A stretch of 64,000 nt of DNA. Source: Actinokineospora auranticolor (GTDB taxonomy: Bacteria; Actinomycetota; Actinomycetes; Mycobacteriales; Pseudonocardiaceae). Position numbers and translations under genes: made by a program. Positions 41,813-51,297 of this stretch are shown piece by piece. The notes under the pieces were generated by a model, which made no database searches, was not told the DNA's origin, and saw nothing but the letters and a program-made list of their open reading frames with translations. The stretch spans positions 620,001 through 684,000 of the forward strand of contig NZ_PTIX01000001.1 in the NCBI RefSeq assembly GCF_002934265.1, given 5' to 3'. The first letter of the stretch is position 1. Every line of letters starts with the position of its first letter.

Positions 41813-42232
41813 CTACGTCAGGCAGAGTTCGTTGCCCTCCGGGTCGGCGATGGTGATCCAGGCGAACGGTCCCTGCTGGGCGCGGTGCAGCAGGGTGGCG
41901 CCCTTGGCCGTCAACCGCGCCAGCTCGGCTTCCTGGTTCTCCTTGCCCACGCGGACGTCGAGGTGGACGCGGTTCTTGACCGCCTTGGACTCCGGCACGA
42001 CCTGGAACAGGATGCGCCTGCCGTCGGGGTGGCGGATCGCGGCGCCGACGCGCCACACCAGGACGCCGTTGTGCGTCTTGGTGTCGGACTCGGCGGCGTG
42101 CCCCTTGGCCACCAGGTCCCGGATCATGGCCTCGTCGCTGGGCTCGACCGCCCAGCCCAGCGCGTCGGCCCACCAGTCGGCGAGGGTGTGCGGGTCGGCG
42201 CTGTCGAAGGTCACTTGCACGTCATAAGCCAT
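41813..42232 (-). CDS. VOC (glyoxalase-fold) protein
   Basis: A 139-residue single VOC-type protein: VQVTFDSADPHTLADWWADALGW at the start, NRVHLDVRVG in the middle and TIADPEGNELCLT at the end. It carries the D-P-E-G-N block typical of this group. It resembles the halves of the protein at 32688-33401. It lies between pobA and the pca genes, on the pca strand and 37 bases after pcaG, so it may be co-transcribed, though nothing links its chemistry to the pathway. Confidence 0.85.
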   Translation of the reverse strand: MAYDVQVTFDSADPHTLADWWADALGWAVEPSDEAMIRDLVAKGHAAESDTKTHNGVLVWRVGAAIRHPDGRRILFQVVPESKAVKNRVHLDVRVGKENQEAELARLTAKGATLLHRAQQGPFAWITIADPEGNELCLT

Positions 42233-42269
42233 GCGCCGCAGTGTAGGGGCGGGCACCGACAACGACCGG

Positions 42270-42848
42270 TCAGCGGAACTCGAAGAACACCGTTTCCCCT
42301 GGTCCTTGCAACCGGATGTCGAACCGGTACCGGCGGTCCGTCTCGCGGGTGGCGACCAGCGTGGACAGTCGGTCGGACAGCGCCGCGAGCGCCGGGTCCG
42401 CGCTCAGCAGCGAAGAGTGCTCGGGTAGGTAGATCCGGGTGTACAGGTGGTGCAGCAGACCCCGCGCGAAGACGGCCACGGCGAGGTAAGGGGTCGCACC
42501 GGGATGGTGAGGGCCCGGTGGCACGGTGTGCACCGCCCAGTGACCGTCGGCGTCGGTGGGGATACGGGCGAACCCGGTGAAGGCGGTGCCGTCGCGGCCC
42601 AGGACCGCGTCGGTGACGGGGTCCCGGCGGATGGTGCCGACCGCCGTGGAGCGCGCGCCTTCGGCGTCGGTCTGCCAGATCTCCACCAACGCGTCCGGGA
42701 TGGGCTGGTCGGCGCCGTCGAGCACCCGGCCGTGGACGGTGATCGCGCCTTCCGCGTCGCGCGACACGATCTCGGCGCCACGGGTGAACGGTAGGGCGTA
42801 ACCGAAGAAGGGACCGATGGTCTGCGCGGGGGTGGGTGGTAGGTCCAT
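42270..42848 (-). CDS. pcaG: Protocatechuate 3,4-dioxygenase alpha subunit
   Basis: A 192-residue subunit of the intradiol ring-cleavage enzyme that opens protocatechuate to 3-carboxy-cis,cis-muconate. TPAQTIGPFFGYALPF at residues 6-21 and ALVEIWQTDAEG are characteristic of PcaG. It lacks the iron ligands, as expected: the catalytic Fe(III) site is in the beta subunit. ATG42848 shares one base with the pcaH stop (TGATG). PcaG and PcaH assemble as alpha-beta protomers. Confidence 0.94.
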   Translation of the reverse strand: MDLPPTPAQTIGPFFGYALPFTRGAEIVSRDAEGAITVHGRVLDGADQPIPDALVEIWQTDAEGARSTAVGTIRRDPVTDAVLGRDGTAFTGFARIPTDADGHWAVHTVPPGPHHPGATPYLAVAVFARGLLHHLYTRIYLPEHSSLLSADPALAALSDRLSTLVATRETDRRYRFDIRLQGPGETVFFEFR

Positions 42849-43594
42849 CACAGGTCCTCGTCCTCGAACAGTGTCGCCGATGGACCGTCGAGCACGATGT
42901 CCCACCGGTAGCCGAGCGACCACTCCGGCACCGAGAGGTCGTGGTCGTAGGTCGCCACCAGGCGTTCCCTCGCCGACTGGTCGGTGACCGCCTGGAGGAT
43001 GGGGTCGTAGGGGAACAGCGGGTCGCCGGGGAAGTACATCTGCGTCACCATGCGCTGGGTGAACGCGGTGCCGAACAGCGAGAAGTGGATGTGCGCGGGG
43101 CGCCAGGCGTTGTCGTGGTTGCGCCACGGGTAGGCGCCGGGGCGGATCGTGGTGAAGGCGTAGCGGCCGTCGTCGTCGGTCAGGCAGCGGCCGAAACCGG
43201 TGAAGTACGGGTCCAGCGGCGCCGGGTGCTGGTCGACCTGGTGGGCGTACCGACCGGCCGCGTTGGCCTGCCACACCTCGACGAGCTGCCCGCGCACGGG
43301 TTTGCCGGAGCGGTCCGTCACGACCCCGGTCACGGTGATCCGCTGCCCTTGGGGCTCACCGGGTCCGCCCCGGGTCAGGTCACTGTCCAGTGCGGTCACA
43401 TCGGTCACGCCGAAGACCGGGCCGCTCAGCTCCACGGCCTCCGGGTCGCGCACGACGGCCAGGGCCTGCTCGGGGTGCCGCAGGACGCTGCTGCGGTACG
43501 GGCCGTAGTCGCGGTGCGGGTGGAAACCGCCGGGCAGCGCGGACAGCCGGGCGATCGCGGCGTCGATCTCGCGCTGCGTGGGGAGTTCGGTCAT
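42848..43594 (-). CDS. pcaH: Protocatechuate 3,4-dioxygenase beta subunit
   Basis: A 248-residue catalytic subunit. The iron ligands are in place: Tyr in GRYAHQ, Tyr in GAYPW and His-x-His in [11 protein letters not shown]. The N-terminal [16 protein letters not shown] and the C-terminal [10 protein letters not shown] are typical of PcaH. ATG43594 overlaps the upstream pcaJ gene by four bases. It forms the Fe(III)-dependent active site with PcaG. Confidence 0.95.
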   Translation of the reverse strand: MTELPTQREIDAAIARLSALPGGFHPHRDYGPYRSSVLRHPEQALAVVRDPEAVELSGPVFGVTDVTALDSDLTRGGPGEPQGQRITVTGVVTDRSGKPVRGQLVEVWQANAAGRYAHQVDQHPAPLDPYFTGFGRCLTDDDGRYAFTTIRPGAYPWRNHDNAWRPAHIHFSLFGTAFTQRMVTQMYFPGDPLFPYDPILQAVTDQSARERLVATYDHDLSVPEWSLGYRWDIVLDGPSATLFEDEDL

Positions 43595-44232
43595 GGGTGC
43601 TCCGGTGTGCGCACGGGCGCGGCGGTGTTCGCCGCGATGTCGGCCTCGATGGTGCCGGGCGCGAGTTCGACCAGCGCCAACCCGGATCCGGTGATGTCGA
43701 AGACGCCCAGGTCGGTGATGACGCGGTCCACGCACGCGCGGCCGGTCAGCGGCAGCGTGCACTCGGGTACCAGCTTGGCGGTGCCGTCCTTGGCGGTGTG
43801 CGTCATGACGACCACGACCCGGCGGGCGCCGTGCACCAGGTCCATGGCGCCGCCGATGCCGGTGACGAGCTTGCCGGGCACCGCCCAGTTGGCGAGGTCG
43901 CCGCGCGCGGAGACCTGCATGGCGCCCAGCACCGCGGTGTCGATGTGCCCGCCGCGGATCATCCCGAAGGACAGCGCCGAGTCGAAGTAGCTCGCCCCGG
44001 GCAGGACGGTCACGGTTTGCTTGCCCGCGTTGATGAGGTCGGGGTCCACCGCGTCCTCGGTGGGGAACGGCCCGGTGCCGAGCACGCCGTTCTCCGAGTG
44101 CAGCACGACCCGCACGCCGTCGGGCAGGAAGTCCGGGATGAGCGTGGGCAGGCCGATGCCGAGGTTGACGTGCTCGCCGTCGCCGAGCTCACGAGCCGCG
44201 CGGGCGGCCATCTCGTCGCGTGTCCAGGGCAT
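43591..44232 (-). CDS. pcaJ: 3-Oxoadipate CoA-transferase subunit B
   Basis: A 213-residue beta subunit of the succinyl-CoA:3-oxoadipate CoA-transferase, which activates beta-ketoadipate for thiolysis. The catalytic Glu sits in [14 protein letters not shown] (about residue 47). [14 protein letters not shown] precedes it and the CoA-binding glycine segment ([14 protein letters not shown]) follows. It overlaps pcaI by one base and pcaH by four, giving a tightly coupled operon. Confidence 0.93.
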   Translation of the reverse strand: MPWTRDEMAARAARELGDGEHVNLGIGLPTLIPDFLPDGVRVVLHSENGVLGTGPFPTEDAVDPDLINAGKQTVTVLPGASYFDSALSFGMIRGGHIDTAVLGAMQVSARGDLANWAVPGKLVTGIGGAMDLVHGARRVVVVMTHTAKDGTAKLVPECTLPLTGRACVDRVITDLGVFDITGSGLALVELAPGTIEADIAANTAAPVRTPEHP

Positions 44233-44993
44233 CAGGGCTCCCGCCGCACGGTGCGCTGCTCGATCTTCTTGTCCGCCGCCTGCTCGGCGGTCAACTCGAC
44301 CACGCGCTGCACGAAGACGCCGGGCAGGTGCACGTGGTCCGGGTCGATGTCACCGGGCTCGACCAGCTCCTCGACCTCGGCGATCGTGACCCGGCCCGCC
44401 ATCGCGGCCAGCGGGTTGAAGTTGCGCGCGGACTTGGCGAACACCAGGTTGCCGTGCCGGTCCCCGCGCGCGGCCCGGACCAGGGCGAAGTCGGTGGTGA
44501 TGCCGCGTTCCAGCAGGTACTCGACCCCGTCGAAGACCCGGGTCTCCTTGGCCGGGGAGGCCAGCGCGACACCGCCGTCACCTGCGTAGCGCCACGGGAG
44601 CCCGCCCTCGGCGACCTGCGTGCCCACCCCCGCGGGGGTGTAGAACGCCGGGATGCCGCAGCCGCCCGCGCGCAGCCGCTCGGCGAGCGTGCCCTGCGGG
44701 ATCAGCTCGACCTCCAGCTCACCGGCCAGGTACTGGCGGGCGAACTCGGCGTTGGTGCCGATGTAGGACCCCGTCACCCGGGCGATGCGGCCCGCCGCGA
44801 GCAGCACCGCCAGCCCGGACTCCATCGCGCCGCAGTTGTTCGACACCACGCGCAGGTCACGGGTACCGGCCGCGTGCAGCGCCGTGATCAGCGCGGTCGG
44901 CACGCCCGCCAGCCCGAAGCCCCCAACCGCCAGGCTGGCGCCGTCGGCCACGTCCGCCACCGCGTCCGCCGCGGTGGCCACCACCTTGTCCAT
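44232..44993 (-). CDS. pcaI: 3-Oxoadipate CoA-transferase subunit A
   Basis: A 253-residue alpha subunit. It shows the [13 protein letters not shown] glycine loop (about residues 24-36), SNNCG, and a C-terminal [20 protein letters not shown] block with the oxyanion region. It is the first gene of the pcaIJHG operon; ATG44993 follows a leader with an inverted repeat that may bind the IclR-type regulator encoded just upstream on the same strand. Confidence 0.93.
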   Translation of the reverse strand: MDKVVATAADAVADVADGASLAVGGFGLAGVPTALITALHAAGTRDLRVVSNNCGAMESGLAVLLAAGRIARVTGSYIGTNAEFARQYLAGELEVELIPQGTLAERLRAGGCGIPAFYTPAGVGTQVAEGGLPWRYAGDGGVALASPAKETRVFDGVEYLLERGITTDFALVRAARGDRHGNLVFAKSARNFNPLAAMAGRVTIAEVEELVEPGDIDPDHVHLPGVFVQRVVELTAEQAADKKIEQRTVRREP

Positions 44994-45011
44994 CCGACTC
45001 CTGTTCGTCAG

Positions 45012-45027
45012 GTGAACATTGTTTCAC
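45012..45027. promoter_or_regulatory. Inverted repeat GTGAA-N6-TTCAC upstream of pcaI
   Basis: Perfect 5-bp arms at 45012-45016 and 45023-45027, 20-35 bases before the pcaI start. The right half CATTGTTTCAC resembles CATTGATTCAG at 46883-46893 upstream of the IclR gene, suggesting a shared operator. Confidence 0.5.
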
Positions 45028-45096
45028 TCGACAGCCATGAGTCTTGTCCGGCCGGGAGCGTGTGTCAACGCCCCGCCCCGGACAACCGAGGACGGC

Positions 45097-46746
45097 TCAG
45101 TTGTGGTGCACCGCGGTGAACCGCGACGTGACGTGCAGGTCCGCCTCGATCCGCGCGGCGGTCTCCCGCAGGTGGGGCAGCACCTCGGCGAGGAACTCCG
45201 CCGGGGTCCGGCCGCCGCTGTGGGAGGCGACGTTGACCGCTGCCACCACCTTGCCCGCCCGGTCGCGCACCGGCACGGCGACCGAGCGCAGGCCGACCTC
45301 CAGCTCGGCGTCCACCAGCGCGTACCCGTCCCGCGCGACGGCGTCGAGCACGGCGTCCAACCGCTCCGGGTCGGTGATCGTGTGCGGGGTGAGCGCGGCG
45401 GGCGGCGCCGCGGCCAGCCGCGCGCGGTACTCGTCGACGGGCAGGTGGGCCAGCAGTGCGCGGCCCATGGCGGTGGCGTGCGCGGGCAGCCGGGTGCCGA
45501 CGGCGATCTCCACGGACATGATCCGGCTGACCGAGGCGCGCGCGGTGTAGCGCACCTCCGCCCCGGACAGCACCGCCAGCGACGACGAGTCGCGCACCCG
45601 CTCGGCCAGCGCCTTCAGGTGCGGCGCGGCGATGACGGGCAGCGTGGTGCGCGACAGCGGCGGGAAGCCGAGGCCCAGCACGCGCGGGGTCAGGCTGAAC
45701 CGGCGGCCGTCGGTGGTGACGTAACCGAGGTGCTCGAGGGTGATCAGCGCGCGCCGCGCGGTGGCGCGGGCCAGGCCGGTGGTCGCGGCGACGGCGGTGA
45801 GGGGCAGTTCCGCGCGACCGTCGCCGAACGCGGTCAGCACGGTCAGGCCCCGGGCCAGCGACTCCACGAAGCCCCGCCCCAGCTCCTGCTTGGTGGTCCC
45901 GGTCCAGGCGGCGAGGCCCAGCGCGTGCGGCGCGGGCGCGGGGGCGATCCGGCCGACGAGCGCGGCCTCCATCTCGGCCACCGCCGCGCACAGCCGGGGC
46001 AGCAGCTCGCGCTCCATCGAGGCCGTGCTGTGCCTGCTGGAGTGGCTGACCACGCTCGCCGCGCACGCCGTCTCGCCGGAGGGGTACCGCACCGGCACCG
46101 CGACGGCGAGCAGGCCGGGCTCGATCAGCTGGTCGTCGAGGGACCAGCCGTGCGCGCGGGCGAACCGCGCGCGCTCGTCGAAGTCGAGGTCGCCGCCGGT
46201 GCGCGGGGCCATCGGCGGGAAGCCGCGGTCGTCCGGGTCGGCGGCGCGCCGGGCGCGCCAGCGCGTCCAGTCCTCGTCGGTCCAGGACGCGGCGATCACG
46301 GTGCCCGCGGCGGTGCGCTCGGCGGGCAGCAGGTCGCCGAGCCGGAAGGTCACCGACATGGCGCGGCGGCGGGTCACCTGGTAGACGAACCGGATGCCGT
46401 CGCCGTCGCCGACCGCGAGCGACACGGACTCGTCCACCTCGTCGGCCAACGCGCGCATATAGTCGCCGAGGCGGCCCGGTAGGCCCGTCGCGGCGAGGTA
46501 GGCGTTGCCGAGGGCCATCAGTGCGGGGGCGAGCGTGACCGTGCGGCCCTCCAGGCGCACGAAACCCATCTGCGCGAGGGTCGCCACCAGGCGGTCGACG
46601 GTGGCCCGGGCCAAACCGGTGGCCCGTTGCAGGTCGCCCAGGGTGGGCGTGTGCTCGGCCGCGGTCAGCGCCCGGAGCACGGCGAGACCGCGGACCAGGG
46701 GGGCGACCGCCTCCGCGGGCTCCTCGATGTCCTCGGCTGCCGACAT
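45097..46746 (-). CDS. Tandem IclR-type regulator, probable pca regulator
   Basis: A 549-residue protein made of two IclR units. Each has a winged helix (VRGLAVLRALTAAEHTPTL with ARATVDRLVATL; LARGLTVLTAFGDGRAELPL with ARATARRALITL) followed by an IclR effector-binding domain of about 170 residues. PcaR/PobR-type IclR proteins respond to beta-ketoadipate pathway intermediates; a tandem form is the usual one next to pca genes in several actinobacteria. ATG46746 is chosen over the far upstream start because the first helix begins 18 residues later. Confidence 0.9.
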   Translation of the reverse strand: MSAAEDIEEPAEAVAPLVRGLAVLRALTAAEHTPTLGDLQRATGLARATVDRLVATLAQMGFVRLEGRTVTLAPALMALGNAYLAATGLPGRLGDYMRALADEVDESVSLAVGDGDGIRFVYQVTRRRAMSVTFRLGDLLPAERTAAGTVIAASWTDEDWTRWRARRAADPDDRGFPPMAPRTGGDLDFDERARFARAHGWSLDDQLIEPGLLAVAVPVRYPSGETACAASVVSHSSRHSTASMERELLPRLCAAVAEMEAALVGRIAPAPAPHALGLAAWTGTTKQELGRGFVESLARGLTVLTAFGDGRAELPLTAVAATTGLARATARRALITLEHLGYVTTDGRRFSLTPRVLGLGFPPLSRTTLPVIAAPHLKALAERVRDSSSLAVLSGAEVRYTARASVSRIMSVEIAVGTRLPAHATAMGRALLAHLPVDEYRARLAAAPPAALTPHTITDPERLDAVLDAVARDGYALVDAELEVGLRSVAVPVRDRAGKVVAAVNVASHSGGRTPAEFLAEVLPHLRETAARIEADLHVTSRFTAVHHN

Positions 46747-47307
46747 GCGCGCACTCCGTCTGCTCGGTCCTCGATCGCGAACCACCACAGTGAACACCGC
46801 CCGTCGCGACCCGGCCGACCCGCCCTCGGTCGGGTGATCTTCCCCCGGCGCGTCGGGGCGCGTCGCCCGCATCCTATAGGTGCATTGATTCAGTCAAGCA
46901 GGAATGGCGGGACGGGGCTTTCTCGTGGACGACTCGCGCTCGCGGGCCGGTGTTCTCGGCGCGGGTCGGTACGGGTGATCGCCGCCGGACCGATCGTCCG
47001 GTGGTGGCGCGGCAGGCAGGCGGCGGGGCGGTACTCGGGTGCGGTGGTTCGGCGGACTTTGGCTTGGCCAAGCCGAGTTCGCGGTCGCCCGCATGGCAGA
47101 TCCGATGGTCTCCCGGTGTCGGCCGATGCGGATCCGGGGGTTTCCGCGCGCCTCTCCCGGGCTCCCCGGATATGGTCGGCCGCGCTCGACAACCCACCGG
47201 GGGAGCGGTGCGGATTTCCCATTCCGCGGGCGGCCGTGCGGCGCGCCGCGGCAGTCGGCACAGCCAGGGCCCCGGGCCGTGCCCGCTCGCGACCCGCGTG
47301 CGGCACC
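46747..47307. other. Intergenic region between the IclR gene and an alpha/beta hydrolase
   Basis: About 560 bases with no supported gene. At 46883-46893 CATTGATTCAG resembles half of the inverted repeat ahead of pcaI. The rest is GC-rich and its frames are shadows of low complexity. Confidence 0.45.
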
Positions 47308-48120
47308 ATGGATCATGGAAGGGTGACCGCCCACGCCGTCTTGTCCCTCCCCGACGGTCGCCGGATATCCTATGTGGACAAGGGCGCCGGATCGCCCCTG
47401 GTGGCCCTGCACGGCACCTTCGGCCGAGGCGCCGTCTTCGACCGCCTCGCCCACGACCTGGGCGCCGCCGTCCGCGTCCTGGCCCCCGACCAGCGCGGCC
47501 ACGGCCTCAGCGATCCCGCCGACGACTTCTCCCGCGCGGCGTTCGTGGCCGATGTCGCCCGCTTCATCGAGGCCTTGGACGTCGGCCCGGTGGCACTGCT
47601 GGGCCACTCCCTCGGCGGCGTCACGGCCTACCAGGTCGCTGCTCGCCACCCACACCTGGTGGCCGCCCTCGTCATCGAGGACGTCGGCGCCGTCACGGAC
47701 AGCTCGGTGGTCGACACCCCCGTCCTCGACACCCGCGGGTGGCCGCGATCCGCCCCCACCCGCGCCGCACTGGCCGCCGCCCTCATCGACCGCGGCATCC
47801 CCGACCCGACGTACTTCCTGCTCAGCGCCGTCGCCGAGAACGGCCAGTGGCGGTTCCTGTTCGACTGGGAACAGATGATGGCCGTCCAACGGGCGGGCGC
47901 GGGCTCCTGGTGGTCCGACTGGACCGCCGCCACCTGCCCCACCCTGCTCCTGCGCGCCACCCAGAGCCCGTTCCTACCCGCACCCCTGGCCGACGAGATG
48001 GCGGACCGCCGCCCCGGCACCGAGGTACTCACCTTCCCCACCGGCCACTGGATCCACGACGACGACCCGACGGGCTTCGCCACAGCCGTGGCGGACTTCC
48101 TGGACACCGTCAGCGGGTGA
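47308..48120 (+). CDS. Alpha/beta-fold hydrolase
   Basis: A hydrolase of about 270 residues. The oxyanion loop LHGTFGRG, the nucleophile elbow GHSLGG (Ser, about residue 103), and the C-terminal PTGHWIHDDDP with the catalytic His are seen. Start choice is unclear: ATG47308 and GTG47323 are in frame, and the GGAAGG box is too close to the second. It sits beside the pca locus but lacks features that would mark it as 3-oxoadipate enol-lactonase, so only the fold is assigned. It ends convergent to the HD-domain remnant. Confidence 0.85.
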   Translation: MDHGRVTAHAVLSLPDGRRISYVDKGAGSPLVALHGTFGRGAVFDRLAHDLGAAVRVLAPDQRGHGLSDPADDFSRAAFVADVARFIEALDVGPVALLGHSLGGVTAYQVAARHPHLVAALVIEDVGAVTDSSVVDTPVLDTRGWPRSAPTRAALAAALIDRGIPDPTYFLLSAVAENGQWRFLFDWEQMMAVQRAGAGSWWSDWTAATCPTLLLRATQSPFLPAPLADEMADRRPGTEVLTFPTGHWIHDDDPTGFATAVADFLDTVSG

Positions 48121-48437
48121 CGGGATAGCCCGCCTGGAAGGCCGGTCGGCGTGGCGCGTCGGCGGTGACGCGATCGAGTTCGTCGTCCAACTCCATGAAG
48201 ACCTCCCAGTCCGGCTTCCCGCTCGCCGCGGCCAGGCGGGCGACGACCAACCGCTCCAGATCGGTTACCCGTTTTCCCTTCCACACCTTGTCCGCCAAGC
48301 TCACCAGCAGCCCCTCGAAGTCCGCCGCCGTCCACGACGCGTGGTCGCGGGCGAACCGCGCCAGCCGCTCCTCGACCCCGCGCGCCAGCAGGAGTTCGTA
48401 GCCCGCCCGCTCGTGCTCGCTCCCCGACCCGCTCCGG
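48110..48437 (-). pseudogene. C-terminal fragment of an HD-domain phosphohydrolase-like protein
   Basis: The minus-strand frame from about 48437 to the stop at 48110 reads GSEHERAGYELLLARG, FARDHASW, LLVSLADKVWKGKRV, DLERLVVARLA and a C-terminal AFQAGYPV. This matches, by memory, the last 100 residues of actinobacterial HD-type hydrolases. The preceding part with the HD metal site is absent; the frame is closed by a stop at 48482-48484. The shorter 64-residue start at GTG48304 could still be translated. Family assignment is tentative. Confidence 0.45.
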
Positions 48438-48622
48438 CAGCGGTCGCATCCCCGGCTCGGTCCGCCCGGACACCGCCTGCCTCAACAGTCCCTCGATCAC
48501 CTCGGCGACCGTACCCGCGCCGGCCCGCCGGTGGGGTGAACCCGGGCGGCTGTTCGGTGGACACCCCGACACGAGTGGTAGACCGGGAATGGCTCCTGCC
48601 CGTCGAAACCCTGGTGGTGCAC

Positions 48623-51292
48623 ATGAGCGTGGTTCCCCCACCCACCGGCGAGCCGAACCGCGACCCGGTCGGCGGCCACCCCACCGACTACCCGACGCAC
48701 CAGACGATCGTCACGTTCGACGTGGAGGGCTACAGCGCGCCCCACCGCGACGACCGGGCGCGGGCGGTGGTCCGGGCGACCGCGTACCGCGTGGTGGAAC
48801 AGGCTTTCCTGGCGGCGGGTGTGCCATGGGGCATATGTTTTCTGGAGAACACGGGGGATGGTGCGATCGTGATCGTGCCGCCCCAGGTGTCCAAGGTGCT
48901 CCTGCTGGACCCGATGCCGGGCTGCCTGCTGGCCGCGCTCGCCGAGCACAACCGCGGCGCGGAGTTGGGCCACCGGGTCCGGATGCGGCTCGCCGTGCAC
49001 GCGGGGGAGGTGTCGGAGGACGAGCACGGCCGCTCCGGTGACGACCTCGTGCACGCGTGCAGGCTGCTCGACTCCGCGGACCTGCGCACCGCGCTCGCGC
49101 ACGCCGGGGTGCCGCTCGCGGTCATCGTGTCCGACGCGATCTACGACGGCATCGTGCGCCACCGCTACCGGGGCATCGACCCGACCACCTACCACCCGGT
49201 GTCGGCTCGGATCAAGAACGGCCGCGCGCACGGCTGGATCCACCTGCCCGGCACCACCGAGATCCCGGTCACCGGCGCCCCCGCGGCCCCCGAACCATCC
49301 ACATCGGACTCGCCGACGCCGCGCCAGCTGCTGCCCGCGCCCGCGTCGTTCGTGTGCCGCGAAACCGAGATCGACGCCCTGGACGCGGCCTCCCGCGAAC
49401 ACCGGCTGCTGATGGTCGTCGGCCCGCCCGGCGTCGGCAAGACGGCGCTCGGGCTGCGGTGGGCGCACCGGGTCCGCGAACGCTTCGACGGCGGCCAGCT
49501 CTACGCCGACCTCGGCGGTCCGCACGACGAGGTGTCCCCGCAGGACGTCCTCGGCCGGTTCCTGCGGGCGCTCGGCGTCGCCGCGGCCAAGGTCCCCGTC
49601 GACCTCGCCGAACAGGCCGCCCTGTTCCGCTCCCTCACCGCGCGGGCGCGGCTGCTCGTCGTCCTCGACAACGCGGTGACCACCGCGCAGGTGCGGTACC
49701 TGCTCCCCGCGTCACCGGACGCGGTCACCCTGGTCACCAGTCGATCCCGGCTCGGCGGTCTGGTCGCGCACGGCGCGCGCACCGTCGAGCTGGCCCCGCT
49801 GTCCACAGCGGACGGTACGGCCCTGCTCGGCCGCCTGGTTGGACCAGCCAGGGTGGCGGCGGAGCCGGACTGGGCGCGACGGCTCGCCGCCCTGTGCGCG
49901 GGGCTGCCGATCGCGTTGTGCGTGGTGGGCGCCCGACTCGCGACCCGGGTCCGGTGCTCGCTGGAACGCGCGGTGCGCGACCTGCTCGACGAACGACGCA
50001 GGCTCGCCCGGCTCACCTTCGGACCAGACCTCAGCGTAGAGGTGGTTTTCGCCATGTCCTACCAAGCGCTCTCCGCACCCGCCGCCCGGCTCTACCGGCT
50101 CGTCGGCCTGCACCCCGGCGCCGACTTCACCCTCGGCGTCGCCGCCGCGGCCGTCGGCGACTCGCCCGGCCACGCGCAGGCGTGGCTCGACGAGCTGATG
50201 GAGGCCAACCTCGTCGACGAACCGCTCGCCGACCGGTACCGCTTCCACGACCTCATCCGCCTGCACGCCGCCGACCGCGCCCGCGCCGAGGAGGGCGAGC
50301 GGGCGAGCGCGGCGGCGGTCCGGCGCATGGCCGACTGGTACCTGCACTCCGCGGCCGCCGCCACCGCGAAGACCACGCCCCACCGCACGGGCTTCCACGT
50401 CGACGTGGCGCAGGAGCCGGTCGACCCCACCGAGTTCACCGGCCACGGCGACGCGCTCGACTGGCTCGACACCGAGCGGACGAACCTGCTCGCCGTCGCG
50501 GGCGAGGCCATGGACCGCGGCTGGGCGCCCACCACCTGGCAGATCGCCGACGCCATGTGGGGCCTGTTCCTCTACCGCCAGCACTACGGCGACTGGCTGC
50601 GGTTCGACACGCTCGCCATCCAGGCCGCCCAGAGCGCCGCCGACCGGGCCGCCGAGGCGCTCGCGTCCGACCGCGTCGCCCTGCTGCACCACGCGCTGCG
50701 CCGCAACGACGAGGCACTGACCCACATGGCGCGAGCCCGCAGCTGGTGGCAGGAGTCCGGCGACCGGCACCGCGCGGCCGGGTCGCTGGAGCGCTTCGGG
50801 TTCGTCTACCTCGACCAGGGCGAGGTCGAGCTGGCGCTGCGGCACTTCCGCGGCGCGCTGGCCGGGTACCGCGAACTCGACCAGTCCCGCAGCGTCGGTC
50901 TGGCGCTGATCAGCGTGGGCCGGGCCCTGCTGGCCGCCGACCGCCCCGGGGAAGCCGCCGGGTACCTGCGCGAGGCGGTCACCACCCTGGGCACGCTCGC
51001 GGTGCCGGACGAGTACAACCGGCCGCGGGCCCTGATCGCCCTCGGCCGCGCCGAGACGGCACTGGGGGACGTCGACGAGGCGGGGGAGCGGCTGCGGGCC
51101 GCGCTGGCCGCGATGGAGTCCGCCGACTCCCCGCTGGGCCAGGCCGACGCCTACTTCGCGCTCGGGGAACTCCACGAACGCCTGGGCAACCGTGTCGAGG
51201 CACGGCGCCACTACGAACGCACAGCGGCGCTCTTCGACGACCTGGGCAACCCAGGCGCGAATGAGGTCCGCGAGCGGGTACGGGCGTTGTAG
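48623..51292 (+). CDS. Class III nucleotide-cyclase-like domain fused to NB-ARC ATPase and TPR repeats
   Basis: An 889-residue multi-domain protein. Residues 25-200 resemble a class III cyclase homology domain: TIVTFDVEGYSAP with Asp33, ENTGDGAIVIVPP with the GDG turn at 78-80, VRMRLAVHAGEV and an H-A-C-R-L-L-D segment. Residues 255-560 are an NB-ARC/STAND ATPase: P-loop GPPGVGKTAL from 267, LLVVLDNA as Walker B and GLPIAL as the GLPL motif. Residues 600-889 are TPR-like helical repeats. No DNA-binding domain is evident. The second metal Asp and substrate residues of the cyclase part are not certain, so it may be catalytically silent. It converges on the lasso operon with a 5-base gap. Confidence 0.82.
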   Translation: MSVVPPPTGEPNRDPVGGHPTDYPTHQTIVTFDVEGYSAPHRDDRARAVVRATAYRVVEQAFLAAGVPWGICFLENTGDGAIVIVPPQVSKVLLLDPMPGCLLAALAEHNRGAELGHRVRMRLAVHAGEVSEDEHGRSGDDLVHACRLLDSADLRTALAHAGVPLAVIVSDAIYDGIVRHRYRGIDPTTYHPVSARIKNGRAHGWIHLPGTTEIPVTGAPAAPEPSTSDSPTPRQLLPAPASFVCRETEIDALDAASREHRLLMVVGPPGVGKTALGLRWAHRVRERFDGGQLYADLGGPHDEVSPQDVLGRFLRALGVAAAKVPVDLAEQAALFRSLTARARLLVVLDNAVTTAQVRYLLPASPDAVTLVTSRSRLGGLVAHGARTVELAPLSTADGTALLGRLVGPARVAAEPDWARRLAALCAGLPIALCVVGARLATRVRCSLERAVRDLLDERRRLARLTFGPDLSVEVVFAMSYQALSAPAARLYRLVGLHPGADFTLGVAAAAVGDSPGHAQAWLDELMEANLVDEPLADRYRFHDLIRLHAADRARAEEGERASAAAVRRMADWYLHSAAAATAKTTPHRTGFHVDVAQEPVDPTEFTGHGDALDWLDTERTNLLAVAGEAMDRGWAPTTWQIADAMWGLFLYRQHYGDWLRFDTLAIQAAQSAADRAAEALASDRVALLHHALRRNDEALTHMARARSWWQESGDRHRAAGSLERFGFVYLDQGEVELALRHFRGALAGYRELDQSRSVGLALISVGRALLAADRPGEAAGYLREAVTTLGTLAVPDEYNRPRALIALGRAETALGDVDEAGERLRAALAAMESADSPLGQADAYFALGELHERLGNRVEARRHYERTAALFDDLGNPGANEVRERVRAL

Positions 51293-51297
51293 CGCGT

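Noticed and set aside
47308-48120. Alpha/beta hydrolase considered as 3-oxoadipate enol-lactonase (PcaD)
   Set aside because: Only the general fold motifs are seen; it is on the other side of the regulator and transcribed the other way, so the name is not supported.
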